Shown piece after piece: positions 42,476 through 53,029 of a stretch of 64,000 nucleotides of DNA. Under the pieces are notes generated by a model. The model ran no database searches. It was not told the origin of the DNA and saw only the letters and a program-made list of their open reading frames with translations. The stretch comes from Trichobilharzia szidati (Eukaryota > Platyhelminthes > Trematoda > Strigeidida > Schistosomatidae). The stretch lies in the NCBI GenBank assembly GCA_944472155.2, contig OX235279.1:139658920-139722919 (forward strand). The letters run 5' to 3'. The number at the start of each line of letters is the position of its first letter. The stretch's first letter is position 1. A program made the position numbers and the translations under genes.

Positions 42476-43109
42476 AATACTTGAATATTCTCGTATTCTG
42501 TTTGCTTTGCATAATTTCTTCCAGTAGAATATAAATAACTTAAATATGATAATTTTTAACCTAAATAATTAAACAGTACTGCAAACACTACTACCATGAG
42601 TTTATAAAATTGCATTAAAACACTTTTTCTCCAATATTTCATACTAAAAAATGCTGATCAACCATTATCCTTGTCTTTTAAACTTTCCCATATTGTGTTT
42701 GCTAACAATGCTTTCAGGTTGTTATTACAAGACAACAGTCTCAGACTTAATAAAAGATATTCAACCAGAAATCCAGTCAGTCTTGTTTCTTTAGCATTAA
42801 ACAGAAACATAAACCTCTAAACTGCTTGTTATGGTATCTAAAACAGCATTTTTGTTATCAATAAGGCGCTCATGCCAGAGGTGATTTTACAGTTTTATAC
42901 CATACAACACCACCAAAAACTTTAGTAGTAATAAAAATCCTCAGGTTCGTATTGAAGCTGAAATTTCATTACATCTGATCCCTTCGTACAGTTCTGATTC
43001 TTGTTTACTGATTAGTCAGTACTAGGGAAAACTACTTTTCCAACCTAATACACATGCTTCTCTTTATGAACTGTCAACATTACATTAGAAGACTGTGAGT
43101 TGTTTTTGT
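42476..43109. other. Spacer, nothing recognised
   Basis: No supported feature. Confidence 0.35.
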
Positions 43110-43345
43110 CCCTTTACGTTCCTAGTGGAACATAGGGTTTCAAGCTTCAGCTTTGAAGTTTCAGTAGCAAGGGTATAATTTTTACGGGGTGGGGTTGCTA
43201 ACCTCACACCAGACCTTTCCTCTTTACCGAGCTTGCTACCAACTTAGCGAGGTTTAGGAGTGTTTCGGCCGGGAATCAAAATCGCGGCCAATTGAGTGAT
43301 CGGTTAACATTCTACCGCTAAACCACCGACGCAAGGCCATGTGTC
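43110..43345 (-). mobile_element. Family C SINE
   Basis: The minus strand begins GCGTCGGTGGTTTAGCGGTA (A-box-like) with TTGGCCGCGATTTTGATTCC in the B-box position. It passes GGTAAAGAGGAAAGG-type body and ends GAAACCCTATGTTCCACTAG then GAACGTAAAGGGAC. Confidence 0.72.
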
Positions 43346-44084
43346 AAATGACCCAAAGTGGATGTAAAACCTGTTTCAGCTGTTTTCATATTACGTCTGA
43401 AGTCTACATCACTAGCGTACTGCAAACACCTAGAATGTGATAATCCTTCATTCTTCTTTTTCTAAGTGGAATATTATAGTTTAAAATTGAGCTACTTATA
43501 AGTAGTTAAAGGAATATTTCGAAATTTAGTCACCTTCGTGGTCTCCATCATTATTTTGACCTGAATACTTATAATAGCTTCATTTTTTATGGGATACTTT
43601 CTTAACTGTCCAAGAACATTTATTCCCGTACCATATTTCAGCGGGTGTCTATAGTAAATAACAGACTGGTATCTTGCTTATTTCTATGAGAAACTGACTT
43701 TGAATAATATGCCAATAAGCAAACTGGACGAATTCGCTTTAAATTTTCCCAAACTCATTTCAAGGAATAAAATATTTAAGAACCATAAATATATGTATAT
43801 GTTAAAATTCGAAGCAACAAGTGCTGTAGTATCAGGTTGATCCCCTAGTCATTAAACAGCACAGTTTTATTCACCTCATCACCTGCTGATTATTTCAATC
43901 TGTAACAGATTTTATTATGAAGTATTTGTTTAGAATTCAATAAAAGTTTATTGAACAGTATCAGTTCTTAGTTAAAAGAGGCATGTTGGCTCAGCAATGC
44001 TGATTAACTGTTGATTCTCAGCATATGTAAGTATTTCTTTGTTGAATGAACTTAACTTGCTTCCATTATTTCCTTTTAGCCGTT
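43346..44084. other. Spacer, nothing recognised
   Basis: No supported feature. Confidence 0.35.
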
Positions 44085-44210
44085 TATAAGTACAAAAACT
44101 TGGGCTCAGTGGTAGCTTGTGTATTTAATGTAGCACGTAGTGACACATTGGTATTCACTGGGCAATCTTTTGCGAACAATTAATTGCTCATAACCACGCG
44201 TAAATAATCT
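44085..44210 (+). repeat. Dispersed repeat related to 29130-29290
   Basis: Shares ACTTGGGC, GTGGTA/TATTCACTGG and GAACAAT..TTGTTCATAA/TTGCTCATAACC in the same order as the copy at 29.1-29.3 kb, but without the palindromic second half. Confidence 0.5.
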
Positions 44211-44274
44211 TATGAATTTCAGATTCAGTTCTCATAGTTCCCTGGACCTTTAATAACTGTTTACTACTGGTAGC

Positions 44275-44430
44275 AGAGATTTCCAGAAACCCTCGAGCTA
44301 AGTTCATGCTTACTGACATGTGTCAGTAAGGTTGATCTGTAACCTCAAAGGAAGCTGTATCGCCTTTAGGGTTAAACTCACCCTGTTTTTCAGCCAGAGG
44401 CGTTGCCTATGAACTATGTGAGCGGTGACT
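44275..44430 (-). mobile_element. Family B hammerhead SINE, decayed minus copy
   Basis: On the minus strand a tRNA-like head (GCTCACATAGTTCATAGGCA then ACGCCTCTGGCTG) is followed by CAGATCAACCTTACTGACAC then ATGTCAGTAAGCATGAAC, a degraded family B ribozyme. It lies head-to-head with the plus copy at 44465. Confidence 0.55.
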
Positions 44431-44464
44431 CACTTCCAGTAAGATTTTAATTGGTACATTAATT

Positions 44465-44830
44465 GGTTACTAGGATATAGCTCATTCTTAAAGTACATGA
44501 CTGCAACAACGGGTGATAAGGGTTCAGATCTCAGAGAGGATAGATAGCACTTCCTTACAGGCTACAGATAGACTTTGCTAACAAGTGTCAACAGGCACAA
44601 AGCCTATGTACACAGCTTCGATTATGGCTTCAAACTTCTAATAACTTCACCCGACGGTGGGCCACATAGCATGATGGCCACATTTCAAACCTGAGTGATT
44701 AAATACAGTCAGTACCAACACTGAAAAATATGATGTTGATTACTGTCTATAGAACGTCAGGCGTTAGCGTGGATAGTTCACCGGTAACGTCTCTAACTGT
44801 ATCATTGGGTGATTTGGGTTTGAATTTACA
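44465..44830 (+). mobile_element. Family B hammerhead SINE, tandem dimer
   Basis: Unit 1: head ATATAGCTCATTCTTAAAGT, B-box-like GGGTTCAGATCTC, degraded ribozyme TTTGCTAACAAGTGTCAACA then GGCACAAAGCCTATGT, then the tail with GATGGCCACATTTCAAACCT. Without a break, a second tRNA-like head follows (GGATAGTTCACCGGTAACGT, CTCTAACTGTATCATTGGGT, GGTTTGAATTTAC). Tandem arrangement is expected of SM-alpha-like or retrozyme-like ribozyme repeats. Confidence 0.6.
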
Positions 44831-45009
44831 AGATGATGTCACTTTTCAACAACACTGCTCCTTTTTATTTGTTTATTTATTTATTTTCCTGATGAATAAT
44901 TTCTACATCGAAGAGACTATGTAATACTACTTTACAAACGGATAACTTCTGAATATCTCTTTTAAAGCAAAGTAATAATTAAAACTCACTCTTACTGAAA
45001 TGTATTCTT

Positions 45010-45300
45010 TACAGGATTAAATCAAGAAGCGACATAGGCTAGAAGACCATTGGAAAGCCTGGGAACACTGGACAGTCAACTGTTTCGTCCTAGTTTAGAA
45101 CTCTTCATCAGTACTCACCCACACTGTGGGGTTCGAACCCAGGGCCTACAGGTCACAAGGCGAACTAGCTGGTAGACCATTAAGCGACTGGCACCCAACC
45201 CAATGGCCAGCCCATGAATTCCAACTTCTGCCACTTCGCGACATAGCACGACCGCTAGCCAACGTCTTCGGCGAGTATTTGTCCTCACACACGGTCTGCT
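45010..45300 (-). mobile_element. Family A hammerhead SINE, minus copy of a head-to-head pair
   Basis: The minus strand has the 5' segment (GGTAGGGTACAGCAGACCGT), a strong tRNA-like head with TCGCTTAATGGTCTACCAGC and B box GGGTTCGAACCCC, the ribozyme (45064-45118), the body (CAGGCTTTCCAATGGTCTTC) and the tail (TTGATTTAATCCTGTAAAG). Confidence 0.8.
45064..45118 (-). ncRNA. Hammerhead ribozyme, one core change (family A)
   Basis: Minus strand: stem I GAGTACTG pairs with CAGTGTTC over 8 bp using wobbles. The core is ATGAAGA (CTGANGA with C3 changed to A). Stem II GTTC/GGAC has loop TAAACTA; GAAA is intact; stem III ACAG/CTGT has a proper TTGA loop; the cleavage triplet is GTC. Because C3 pairs with G8 in the active site, the copy is probably inactive. 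It shows that family A includes a monomer-competent fold. Confidence 0.68.
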
Positions 45301-45545
45301 GTACCCTACCTGTCACGAATTCCCACTAGAAGCCCGGGTAACTACCTGCCATTGGGTCGGGTCCCAGTGGCTTAATGGTCTACCAGCTAGCTTGCCTTGT
45401 AACCAGAAGGCCCTGGTTTCGAGCTCCGGTGGAGACAGTTGGCTGTCCAGTACTCCCAGTTGTTTTTCCAATGGTCCTCTAACCGATACCAGCTCATGAT
45501 GAAATACTGCAACCAACCAGTCAAATCCCTACAAACCAATTATTG
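45301..45545 (+). mobile_element. Family A SINE, plus copy of a head-to-head pair, ribozyme deleted
   Basis: Head CAGTGGCTTAATGGTCTACC then GCCCTGGTTTCGAGCTCCGG, then directly GACAGTTGGCTGTCCAGTAC. The core and stem II have been deleted, joining the head to the stem III part. Body and tail are normal (GATGAAATACTGCAACCAAC, CAAATCCCTACAAACCAATT). Confidence 0.75.
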
Positions 45546-45639
45546 AAATGTATTCATTTTCTGAATCATTTAATCAAGAGCTTATCTACTCACTGAAATA
45601 ACTACAAAATGGTAACAAGTCAATTGAGAACATGGATAA

Positions 45640-46020
45640 TTAGAGCAAATAATTATTTACAAATTTGTTATTGTACTAACATAATCATTTACATTGCACT
45701 TTGCTAAATTCTTCATTACTTGATAACCGCCTACTAATAGTACTTTTGTGTTTACACCACATTATCGTTATTATTTCATCATCATCATCATCATCATCAC
45801 AATTATTATCGTTATTTGTCAACCTTAAACTTACGTCTAGAGTAGTATTCTGACTGCTTTTCACACCATTGACCACAACTGATCCTTGAAAGCTGTAAAT
45901 CTGTGTCGATGATCAATATACAAACACATCAGTGGATTACTTAACTTCATTTCATCTCGTGCTATTGACTATGCATTCTAATATGGCTTCAAATGATAAT
46001 CAAAACTGACTGACTAATTT
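45640..46020 (+). repeat. Dispersed repeat, partner of 15720-16010
   Basis: Same order of blocks as the 15.7 kb copy; the right part (ACTTCATTTCATCTCGTGCT, TGACTATGCATTCTAATATG, AAACTGACTGACTA) also matches 17145-17200. An (ATC)n run lies within. Confidence 0.5.
45776..45800. repeat. (ATC)n microsatellite
   Basis: Eight ATC triplets in a row. Confidence 0.9.
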
Positions 46021-46025
46021 TCAAG

Positions 46026-46455
46026 TATTCGTTTGCAAGGATTTAACTCATTTCAAAACTCATCACGAAGTGACATCAGTTAGAGTCAAACCAATACTTG
46101 AAAATTGGTCTAGAGCACGCTAGCCACTCACTAAACGATGAAGTTTCCTGAAGTTCCAGTGGTAAGTCGTGACCAGCTGCGTGTACAGAGTTAGGTATGA
46201 GGATAATACTCTCCGATGACTTTGGCTGAAGGTCGTGCTATGTCAAGAATTGGCAGAAGTTAGAATTGAGGAATCAGTGGGTATCGTTCCAGTGACTGAA
46301 TTTTCTACAAGCTCTCCTTCTAACCCGAAGGTCCTGGATACGATCCGCTGTTGGGTCATGAGTGTGTACTGCTGGACGGCGCCAAACAGTGATGAAACAG
46401 TTGTCCAGTACTGTGGGGTTTTCAATGGTTCTCCAACTGAAGTCAATTCGTGATA
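46026..46455 (+). mobile_element. Family A SINE, plus copy preceded by an inverted tail fragment
   Basis: 46026-46110 is a minus-oriented tail (CAAGTATTCGTTTGCAAGGA, CATCACGAAGTGACATCAGT). From 46130 a plus copy follows: GAAGTTCCAGTGGTAAGTCG, GTGTACAGAGTTAGGTATGA, head TTCCAGTGACTGAATTTTCT, GTCCTGGATACGATCCG, then the ribozyme relic GTACTGCTGGACGGCGCCAA, CAGTGATGAAACAGTTGTCC and AGTACTG, body and tail. The core is degraded. Confidence 0.7.
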
Positions 46456-46600
46456 ATAATAATAATTTGCTTTATTCCAAAACAGTACTTGGGATACAGA
46501 ATGGAATTCTCAGCATTTTTACTACAGTATTGCATCCAGTTAGTACATTATCAATAAATAGAATTCTACATAGATTAAGGAAATCTCAATTCATTATTAC
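46456..46600 (+). repeat. Dispersed repeat, partner of 55225-55420
   Basis: TTTGCTTTATTCCAAAACAG then TACTTGGGATACAGAATGGA resembles GTAGCTTTATTCCAAACAGT then ACTTTAGATACAAATATGGG at 55264. Family unknown. Confidence 0.5.
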
Positions 46601-46869
46601 AACAAAACATTGGCATGTCGGTAGCAAACCCAAAGTTGAACAGTGTTTGAAGGTGTTAGGAAAGTATGTGCTATCATATTTACTGGCGTAAGCGGAAGAA
46701 AGAAACAAAGCAGCACATAACAGAAGAAAGAGAGAAAAGGAAAAGAAAGAAATAAAATGTTGTACCTATAAATGATGTGAGTTGGAAAGACGAGGTCCAG
46801 TTGTTCTACTGACTATTTAATGAATTATAGGTGTCACGCTTAAAGCTTTCTTTATCGCACAGAACACGA

Positions 46870-47100
46870 GCTAAGTAGGGTACGGTTGAGTTTTGATCAA
46901 TTTTGATCAATTTCAGTGACTGACTATTATTTCATCTTGTACCTGTACCCCAATACACCGACTAATAATAATTCTGCTTTGCTTTTACTGGCTGCTGTAC
47001 GCTAAAATAAACGAATTCATAATTACAGAGTCTGAAGAAGAATTAACTGAAAACATCTGTTTGCTCTAATTATTATTCTTCTGAATAAATTATAAGAATA
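46870..47100 (+). repeat. PLE-type terminal repeat, matching 17111-17400
   Basis: TTGCTTTTACTGGCTGCTGT, TCATAATTACAGAGTCTGAA and GAAGAATTAACTGAAAACAT follow the same order as at 17.2-17.35 kb. Confidence 0.5.
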
Positions 47101-47134
47101 TTCGAATGACATTTCATTAAGTTTACAATTATTA

Positions 47135-47215
47135 TTATACGCTGCATCCTGAATGTAACATAGAGCTTTAGTGGCGCGACTCCATTGCACTTGGTCCTCT
47201 GAAGATTATGATGTA
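47135..47215 (-). mobile_element. RTE LINE, terminal 80 bp only
   Basis: The minus strand GAGGACCAAGTGCAATGGAG then GCTCTATGTTACATTCAGG is the RTE 3' terminus seen at 50580-50645 and 31565-31610. An extreme 5' truncation. Confidence 0.55.
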
Positions 47216-48879
47216 TTCGCGCGATACTTTTTGAACAGTCTGATTAGACAATTAGGTGTTAATTCAGTTTATATGGAAATGAAAAAAATGGGAGGTAAAG
47301 ATAATATTTGACTTAAGAATAAGGTTAATAATTGACATTATTCTTGAAAATACGAACAAATAAAGATTACTAGGGTAGGCTAAGTGTAATAATACATCGC
47401 CTTGGTGTCAATAAGGCAAGCCTTATTTTACGAATAGTTATCGATTCAGTCAGTATATGTTAACATGCTCCCCTTGAATCATACTCTACCATGAGTGCTT
47501 AGGCTTGAATCTTACTTCAAAGATAACAAAGCATTTCCATTATGATGTATAGACGGGTGGTATAAAACTAATCGATCGAGAAAAGAAGAACGTCTCCATT
47601 CCAATTAGCTTTTCATCAAATCTTTTTTAAATTAGCATATCAGTTGGTCAGAATATAACTGTTTTGGTTAACTAGTTCTGTCCTTTAATAAATGCATTAA
47701 AAAGAAGAATCTTTCAGTAATTACAAAGGATACATCTAGCTCTATTTTTTTTTCACAGGTCAAATCTCTATTTGTATGCATTAACGAATAAATTACCCCT
47801 ATATTCAGGTCGACATTCAAATTTTCCGCCTTATATATACATATATATATATAAACGATTTTCCAAGGTCATGTGTTTGAATTTGAATGAATGACTCATC
47901 AGATGATTTTCTACTCTTTGATTGTATAAAAACAAAAGCTGACTAAACTCTCTTATCTAAAAATATAAGAATATAGTGAGCTTTATAAAATTTTATGATA
48001 GGCACTTCAGGTAATTTAGTTATAAATTCATCAACAACAAAAAAAATAAAATAAATATAAAGAAAACAAAGTTTATTTATGTCTGATATCATTTAATCAT
48101 CTCATTCATCAGTCAACTTTTTCAAGAATTTTAATGTAGCTTTTGTTCAGTTACTGTTTAAATGAATAGTAATAGTAATAAATAGGAGGCTGAACTCAGT
48201 GTGATAGCCATATTACCTGTGCATAACTGAGACAGATAATACGTATTTGGACAAAGATACGTGCAAATAAATCTGATAATTAAATGTAAATGACACGAAA
48301 ATTTACTGACAGAAGATTAGAGTAGATAATAATAACAACAGGTCACGACAGAATATTAGTGATAAAACAGAAAAGAAAAGATATTATTGTGTTGCTGGAC
48401 ACTGAGACACTAACAAAATACTTCATGAAATTAGAAGTAGGTCCAACTAAATAAAATGCCTTTAAAACTCATTAAGGAAAGATAAGGTGTGCATTAATTG
48501 ATATCTCTATAAAGCTAAACTGTGTACACCTTATCTTCAATGGACCATTTGCACAGATTTTCTGTTTTGTGCTATTTCTGGCCCTCGTTGTATTGTGTTT
48601 CTTTGTGTTCCTTTCATATGTCCCCCAAATGTATCTCCGCAATACTGTATCATTTGCTTTCTCTGATATCAAATCTATCTCCCTGTTATTTGATGTTTTT
48701 TATGCCGATAAAAATCTCTTCGTATTACTACTGATAAGTCGTATCAGTAGGACACGCCGCAATCTGAAGAGTGTATTAAACAATTACATTTATATGGTGT
48801 GCAAATTTAATGTGTAATTACATTGTATTCTTTGATAAACAGGGAAGCAATTTCAAGTGTTGCTTTACTAGATCCTAAA
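47216..48879. other. AT-rich spacer, nothing firmly recognised
   Basis: Has (TA)n near 47836-47853. A plus-strand frame at about 48529-48817 encodes two hydrophobic stretches and follows a TTTGCACAG that could be a splice acceptor. I cannot recognise it and do not call it. Confidence 0.35.
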
Positions 48880-49030
48880 ATGAGAACCACACTGAAAACC
48901 AGGGAATACTGAATAGGTTCTTCGCCCTAGCTTGCTTAAGACTTCCCAGCAATACACAACCATGACCCACTGGGATCGAAGCCAAGACCTCCATAGGCCA
49001 TCGGATTCTGCCAATAAGAAGGAAACTCAA
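48880..49030 (-). mobile_element. Family A hammerhead SINE, decayed
   Basis: The minus strand shows a head-like GCAGAATCCGATGGCCTATG with CTTCGATCCCAGTGGGTCAT, GTATTGCTGGGAAGTCTTAA then GCAAGCTAGGGCGAAGAACC, CAGTATTCCCTGGTTTTCAG. This is family A order with a heavily mutated ribozyme. Confidence 0.6.
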
Positions 49031-49119
49031 CTTTCAGTGGTTCTTCAAGTTTTGTTAGCTCACCAAGAAATCTACCGTGTTACCAATTCAAAAATAAAAT
49101 TTATGTCTAACGGTCATTA

Positions 49120-50475
49120 ATAGCTCAATTGGACAAAAACTAGCAAAGGAGACCATGGAACAATAATTACTCAGCAACGACGAACACCTCCCACAACAAT
49201 CAAAAATGCAACACGCAAGCTGCACGGAATGCATAAACCTATGCCTAACAACGTACTTCCAATTCAACGGCCAAATATATGCACAAGACAAAGGAACACC
49301 CATGGGATCGCCAATATCAGGTTTAATTGCAGAAGCAGTGATGCAAAGGCTCGAAAACATAATTCTACTAAAGATCAAACCCAATATTTGGATACGCTAC
49401 GTAGACGACACATTTGTAATTATCAAAAGAAACGAGTTAGATAAAGCTCACAAACTGATAAACAACATCTTCAACGACATCAAATTCACAAGAGAAGAAG
49501 AATTCGAGAACAAAATCCCATTTTTGGACGTCTTAGTCAAACGAACAACCACGGGGGAATTAGAAACCCAAGTTTATAGAAAATCAACTCACACAGACCA
49601 AATCCTGAATTACAACAGCAACAATCCAATAGCACACAAGAGGAATTGCATACAAACACTATTCAAGAGGATCAACCAAGACTCATTACAGCACTCCCAC
49701 CTTAAGGAAAATTGAAGAAAAATATCTCATGGACGTCTTCCAAAAGAATGGATATCCACGGAATTTCATCAAAAGACATATACCCTCAAGCCAACCTATC
49801 AAACCAAAAGCCCCCAAGGAAAGCACAAAGAAAATCGCCCTGCCATATATGAAGGATATCTCAGAAATCACTGCAAGACTCATCAAACCTTTAGGAATTG
49901 ACGTCGCACCTAAACCAACAAAATTACTTCACTCAGTTCTATGTCAATCAAAAGATTCAACAGCGAAAGAAGATAAAACCAACATCATCTACAAAATAAA
50001 TTGTAATAACTGCGAAAAACACTACGTTGGCCAAAGTGGACGTCCCCTTCGTCTTCGTATCCACGAACATAAGCTAGCTGTCAAAAGACATGATATCCAC
50101 TCCCTCATATCACTACATACAGACAACCACGGACATCAATTCGACTGGGACAACGTTCAAATATTAGACAGAGGAAACAACAAGAATGCTAGAGAATTTT
50201 TAGAAGCTTGGCATTCCAGTGAATCATCAATCAATAGACACATCGAGATAGACAAAATTTATCAATCGATAAGAAAGAAACCTCACCCACAAAGGGTCAA
50301 AGTTCAAGTCAAAGAAACAATCAGTTCCAACACAAATAAACTAGAAGATGTGAAAACACACAAAAATAACCAATCATGCCCAAGGTCACTGGGAGAGATG
50401 ATTAATAAACTCGTGGAGAAATCTAAAAGCTCACTTCAAGTTGAAGTATGTGCTGAAGATGTCGTCTGGTAGGGC
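49120..50475 (+). mobile_element. Penelope-like element, 5'-truncated, well-preserved RT end and endonuclease
   Basis: Starts within the RT (LAKETMEQ, then a stop, then LLSNDEHL) and runs through the full GIY-YIG domain. Its coding sequence is A/C-rich compared with the AT-rich copies nearby, suggesting a different and possibly younger PLE family from the one at 22.3-25.0 kb. Confidence 0.87.
49206..50472 (+). pseudogene. Penelope-like RT/GIY-YIG protein, partial with one frameshift
   Basis: First segment (49206-49715): YFQFNGQIYAQDKGTPMGSP (motif B), WIRYVDDTFVIIKR (motif C with both Asp), IPFLDVLVKRTTTGELETQV (motif D region), then YRKSTHTDQ. A frameshift near 49715 separates it from the second segment (49729-50472): KNGYPRNFIKRHI, a lysine-rich linker, then the GIY-YIG domain NIIYKINCNNCEKHYVGQSG, PLRLRIHEHK, with the likely catalytic Arg in LRLRIHEHK. 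It ends with EAWHS, SINRHIEIDKIY and a stop. The 5' part with motif A is absent, so the copy is dead. Confidence 0.85.
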
Positions 50476-50574
50476 GATGAAAGCTTCGCAAATTAACTAT
50501 CCAGCTCAGAGAACACAACCACATCAAAATCATCCACCTGAGCTTCAGATCTTCTCTATCATATCTAAATCATT

Positions 50575-50940
50575 ATTATGATTGTTTCCTTTAATTCCTA
50601 GAGGAAAATAGGGCTTCAGCCATGCGTCTCCATTGCGTTCGGTTCCCTCCTAGAGTCTTCACCTGGCTCCAAGTCTGCCATCACTTTTTCATCTCCTCTT
50701 CACATGACCCCCTCTAAGTCACCCTTGCACTGACGACCAACTCGCCGCTTCCCTTTCGGTTTCCATTCAAGGGCTTGTCTAGTGATATCACTTGATGGTT
50801 TCCTCAGAGTATGGCCAATCCCATCCATCCCCATTTCTTCCTGCCTATTCGTTTCACAATTGGTTCCTGGTTGGTTCGCTCCCAGAGATCTCTGTTGCTG
50901 ATCTTTTCTGGCCATCTAAATCGTTAATACAACATAATTT
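50575..50940 (-). mobile_element. RTE LINE 3' end
   Basis: The minus strand carries AGATGGCCAGAAAAGATCAG, GAAATGGGGATGGATGGGAT, GCAATGGAGACGCATGGCTG then AAGCCCTATTTTCCTCTAGG, AATTAAAGGAAACAATCATA. About 365 bp, truncated 5'. It lies just downstream of the PLE at 49-50.5 kb. Confidence 0.8.
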
Positions 50941-51699
50941 CATAGACACTTTTGTAAAGAAAAAACTCACTGCTGAATGTTTACCTACTTGATAGTATGG
51001 GCATAAGTGTTTGACTATTCCGAGAATCACTTTATCATGAAAGACAATTGGATATGTTTTCGTCATAAACAGTTTGGGATCATGTTTTAAGAAAAAAAGG
51101 TTAAGATTTTTTGTTAGTATGAAAGTATCGTATTTGTGCAATATCTGAAACTCCGTGATTCATTTAACTGAAATGTTTCCAACTACTTTTGTGATGTACA
51201 CTGCTATCATGGTGACATTTATTTCATAAAATTATTACACGCCACGTTCATCCTTTTTGAGAGTTTTAAGTGTAAATAGTTTAAAACGCACGAAAACATT
51301 TTCTATCTTTTGCAACTAGACGAGGTTCGCCAACTAACTCAAATTATATTCTCCGGAAATCATTTGTTGCTTTACAACGACAGAATATTAGACCTCTGTT
51401 CGACGACAGAAACATGTCCAATAAATACGAAGTGGAAAGAAGTCATTTTTAGAGGCTTTACATCATGAATGGTTGTGTTTTATAATGACAATGGATACCT
51501 TGTGTTGCACATGCTACCTAGAACTGATCTAAATGGCTTGCGTAGTTCTGTATTGCACGAATGAAAGAGTTATTTTCCGTTTACTGGATTTTTGCACAAA
51601 AAAATGTTCGGATGAGACATAATTAGAAATTTTATCTATAAAATGTTTAGATTTTTATGTTCGTACTTTAATGGTGGTCGAAATGTTAATTATGTCATG
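50941..51699. other. Spacer, possible old PLE DNA on the minus strand
   Basis: A minus ORF near 50854-51141 is open but matches no motif I can name. No call is made. Confidence 0.3.
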
Positions 51700-51830
51700 A
51701 ATAAAGCAAGAACAACAGTGGTTTGAGTAGAATAAGATGGCACCATTATGGTTTGTTTCTTTGGCTTCTCATCAGCTGCTTACAGTCTAAATAAATTATT
51801 AAGTTTATGTACAGAACAATTTTTAACATA
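51700..51830 (-). repeat. Retroelement end with hammerhead-like motif, partner of 55760-55900
   Basis: Minus strand: TTTAGACTGTAAGCAGCTGA then TGAGAAGCCAAAGAAAC, then a palindrome-containing stretch ACCATAATGGT and TTCTACTCAAACCACTGTTG then TTCTTGC. The 55.8 kb copy has the same order. CTGATGA, GAA(G/C)CC-type stem II and GAAA parallel the motif at the ends of the 60.7-62.0 kb palindrome, so this is probably a PLE end. Confidence 0.45.
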
Positions 51831-52074
51831 CCTCCAAATTGTACATGATGTCAGTTGACAGGAGGTTACAAACCTAATGAACAGTGCTCGTAAAATTGCA
51901 CTCATATAATTTTTACACAATGAAATCAAGTTTAGACAAAATCCCTGTATGCATACAACGGTAAGGGAGTTACGTAATAAGGGGGTGGGCTTAAAACCAA
52001 AGATTGCGCAACCTAATGAAAGAGATAGTAAAGACATCCAGTTACCAGGGCGAGGAAATACTGATAACTAATTC
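51831..52074. other. Spacer with an unassigned minus ORF
   Basis: A minus ORF of 85 codons (51780-52037) overlaps the repeat above. Probably retroelement debris, not assignable. Confidence 0.3.
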
Positions 52075-52560
52075 TTTCTGAACATTATGTGATGACTGTT
52101 ATTATCTTGGTTTCTGAGTGGAACATAAGGCTTCAGCAGAGGAGAATCGTCATTTCACTCTGTTTTATTCAGTTCTCCTCAGCTAGCTCCATGATTTCCC
52201 ATTTAGCTAATATTTTCTCCTCATATACTATTTTCTCCAATACCAACCTCGGACGCCCAATTCGGTTTTTCTCATTCAAGTTCTACTCGATAATCTGATG
52301 TGTGAAGTTACTTAACGGTCTCCTCAGCATACGTCCAATCCGCCGCCATTTCCTTCCACGTATTTTCGGGCGATAGTGTGTGTTGTTCGGTTCCTTGTTG
52401 CTCATCCATTCTGGTCATTTCATCTTCAGTATCGAGTCGTAGAGAGCAGCCTGTTATAAATGCACTTGGTGACTCGCGCGCCAAGTCCCTGAACCATATA
52501 GAAAAACTTACTTGCTATTAGTACTGAAGATCGGGATCTTATCCTTTATGATGTGTACAG
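52075..52560 (-). mobile_element. RTE LINE 3' remnant, diverged
   Basis: The minus strand reads AAGATCCCGATCTTCAGTAC, CTATATGGTTCAGGGACTTG, AATACTGAAGATGAAATGAC, GGCGGCGGATTGGACGTATG and ends GAAGCCTTATGTTCCACTCA. It is the same region as other RTE 3' ends but more diverged. Confidence 0.65.
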
Positions 52561-53029
52561 CATTTAAAATGCTGATAAAATAATTCCAAATTGATTAATT
52601 CATTAATTCATGCCATGTTTGTTAGCTTAACTAGTTACTCAAGGGTAAATCTGCTTTTTAGCGGTGCACCCTGGATGAATTTTCGGTGGTTAGACGCAGT
52701 TAAAAAGAAGCCTTGAACGTGTGTTCTATGTTTACCAATGCCCTTTAGGAAGGACGTTTCTACGGATTCAGAGCTTATATATCACTACTGATATTTAAAC
52801 TCTCCTTGCTTAGTTCTGCCGTAAAACTTACCAACACTGAGATGAGTGCTACTGCATTACTTTCATACATCTCGATATACTTCTGTTTCTAGTTAAAGTC
52901 CATCCATTTAATAACTTGGATGTATCTGTACAGCGATAAGCAGAGACTGAAACAGTTCGTGCTAGAAAAAGGAATCTCCCACCTGGAGATTTTCAATTAC
53001 CCTGACTACTTTAATGATGATGTAGGAAA
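52561..53029. other. Spacer, nothing recognised
   Basis: No supported feature. Confidence 0.35.

Noticed and set aside
48529..48817. Possible membrane-protein exon
   Set aside because: Two hydrophobic stretches and a possible splice acceptor, but no recognisable family, no partner exon and high AT content that favours hydrophobic chance ORFs.
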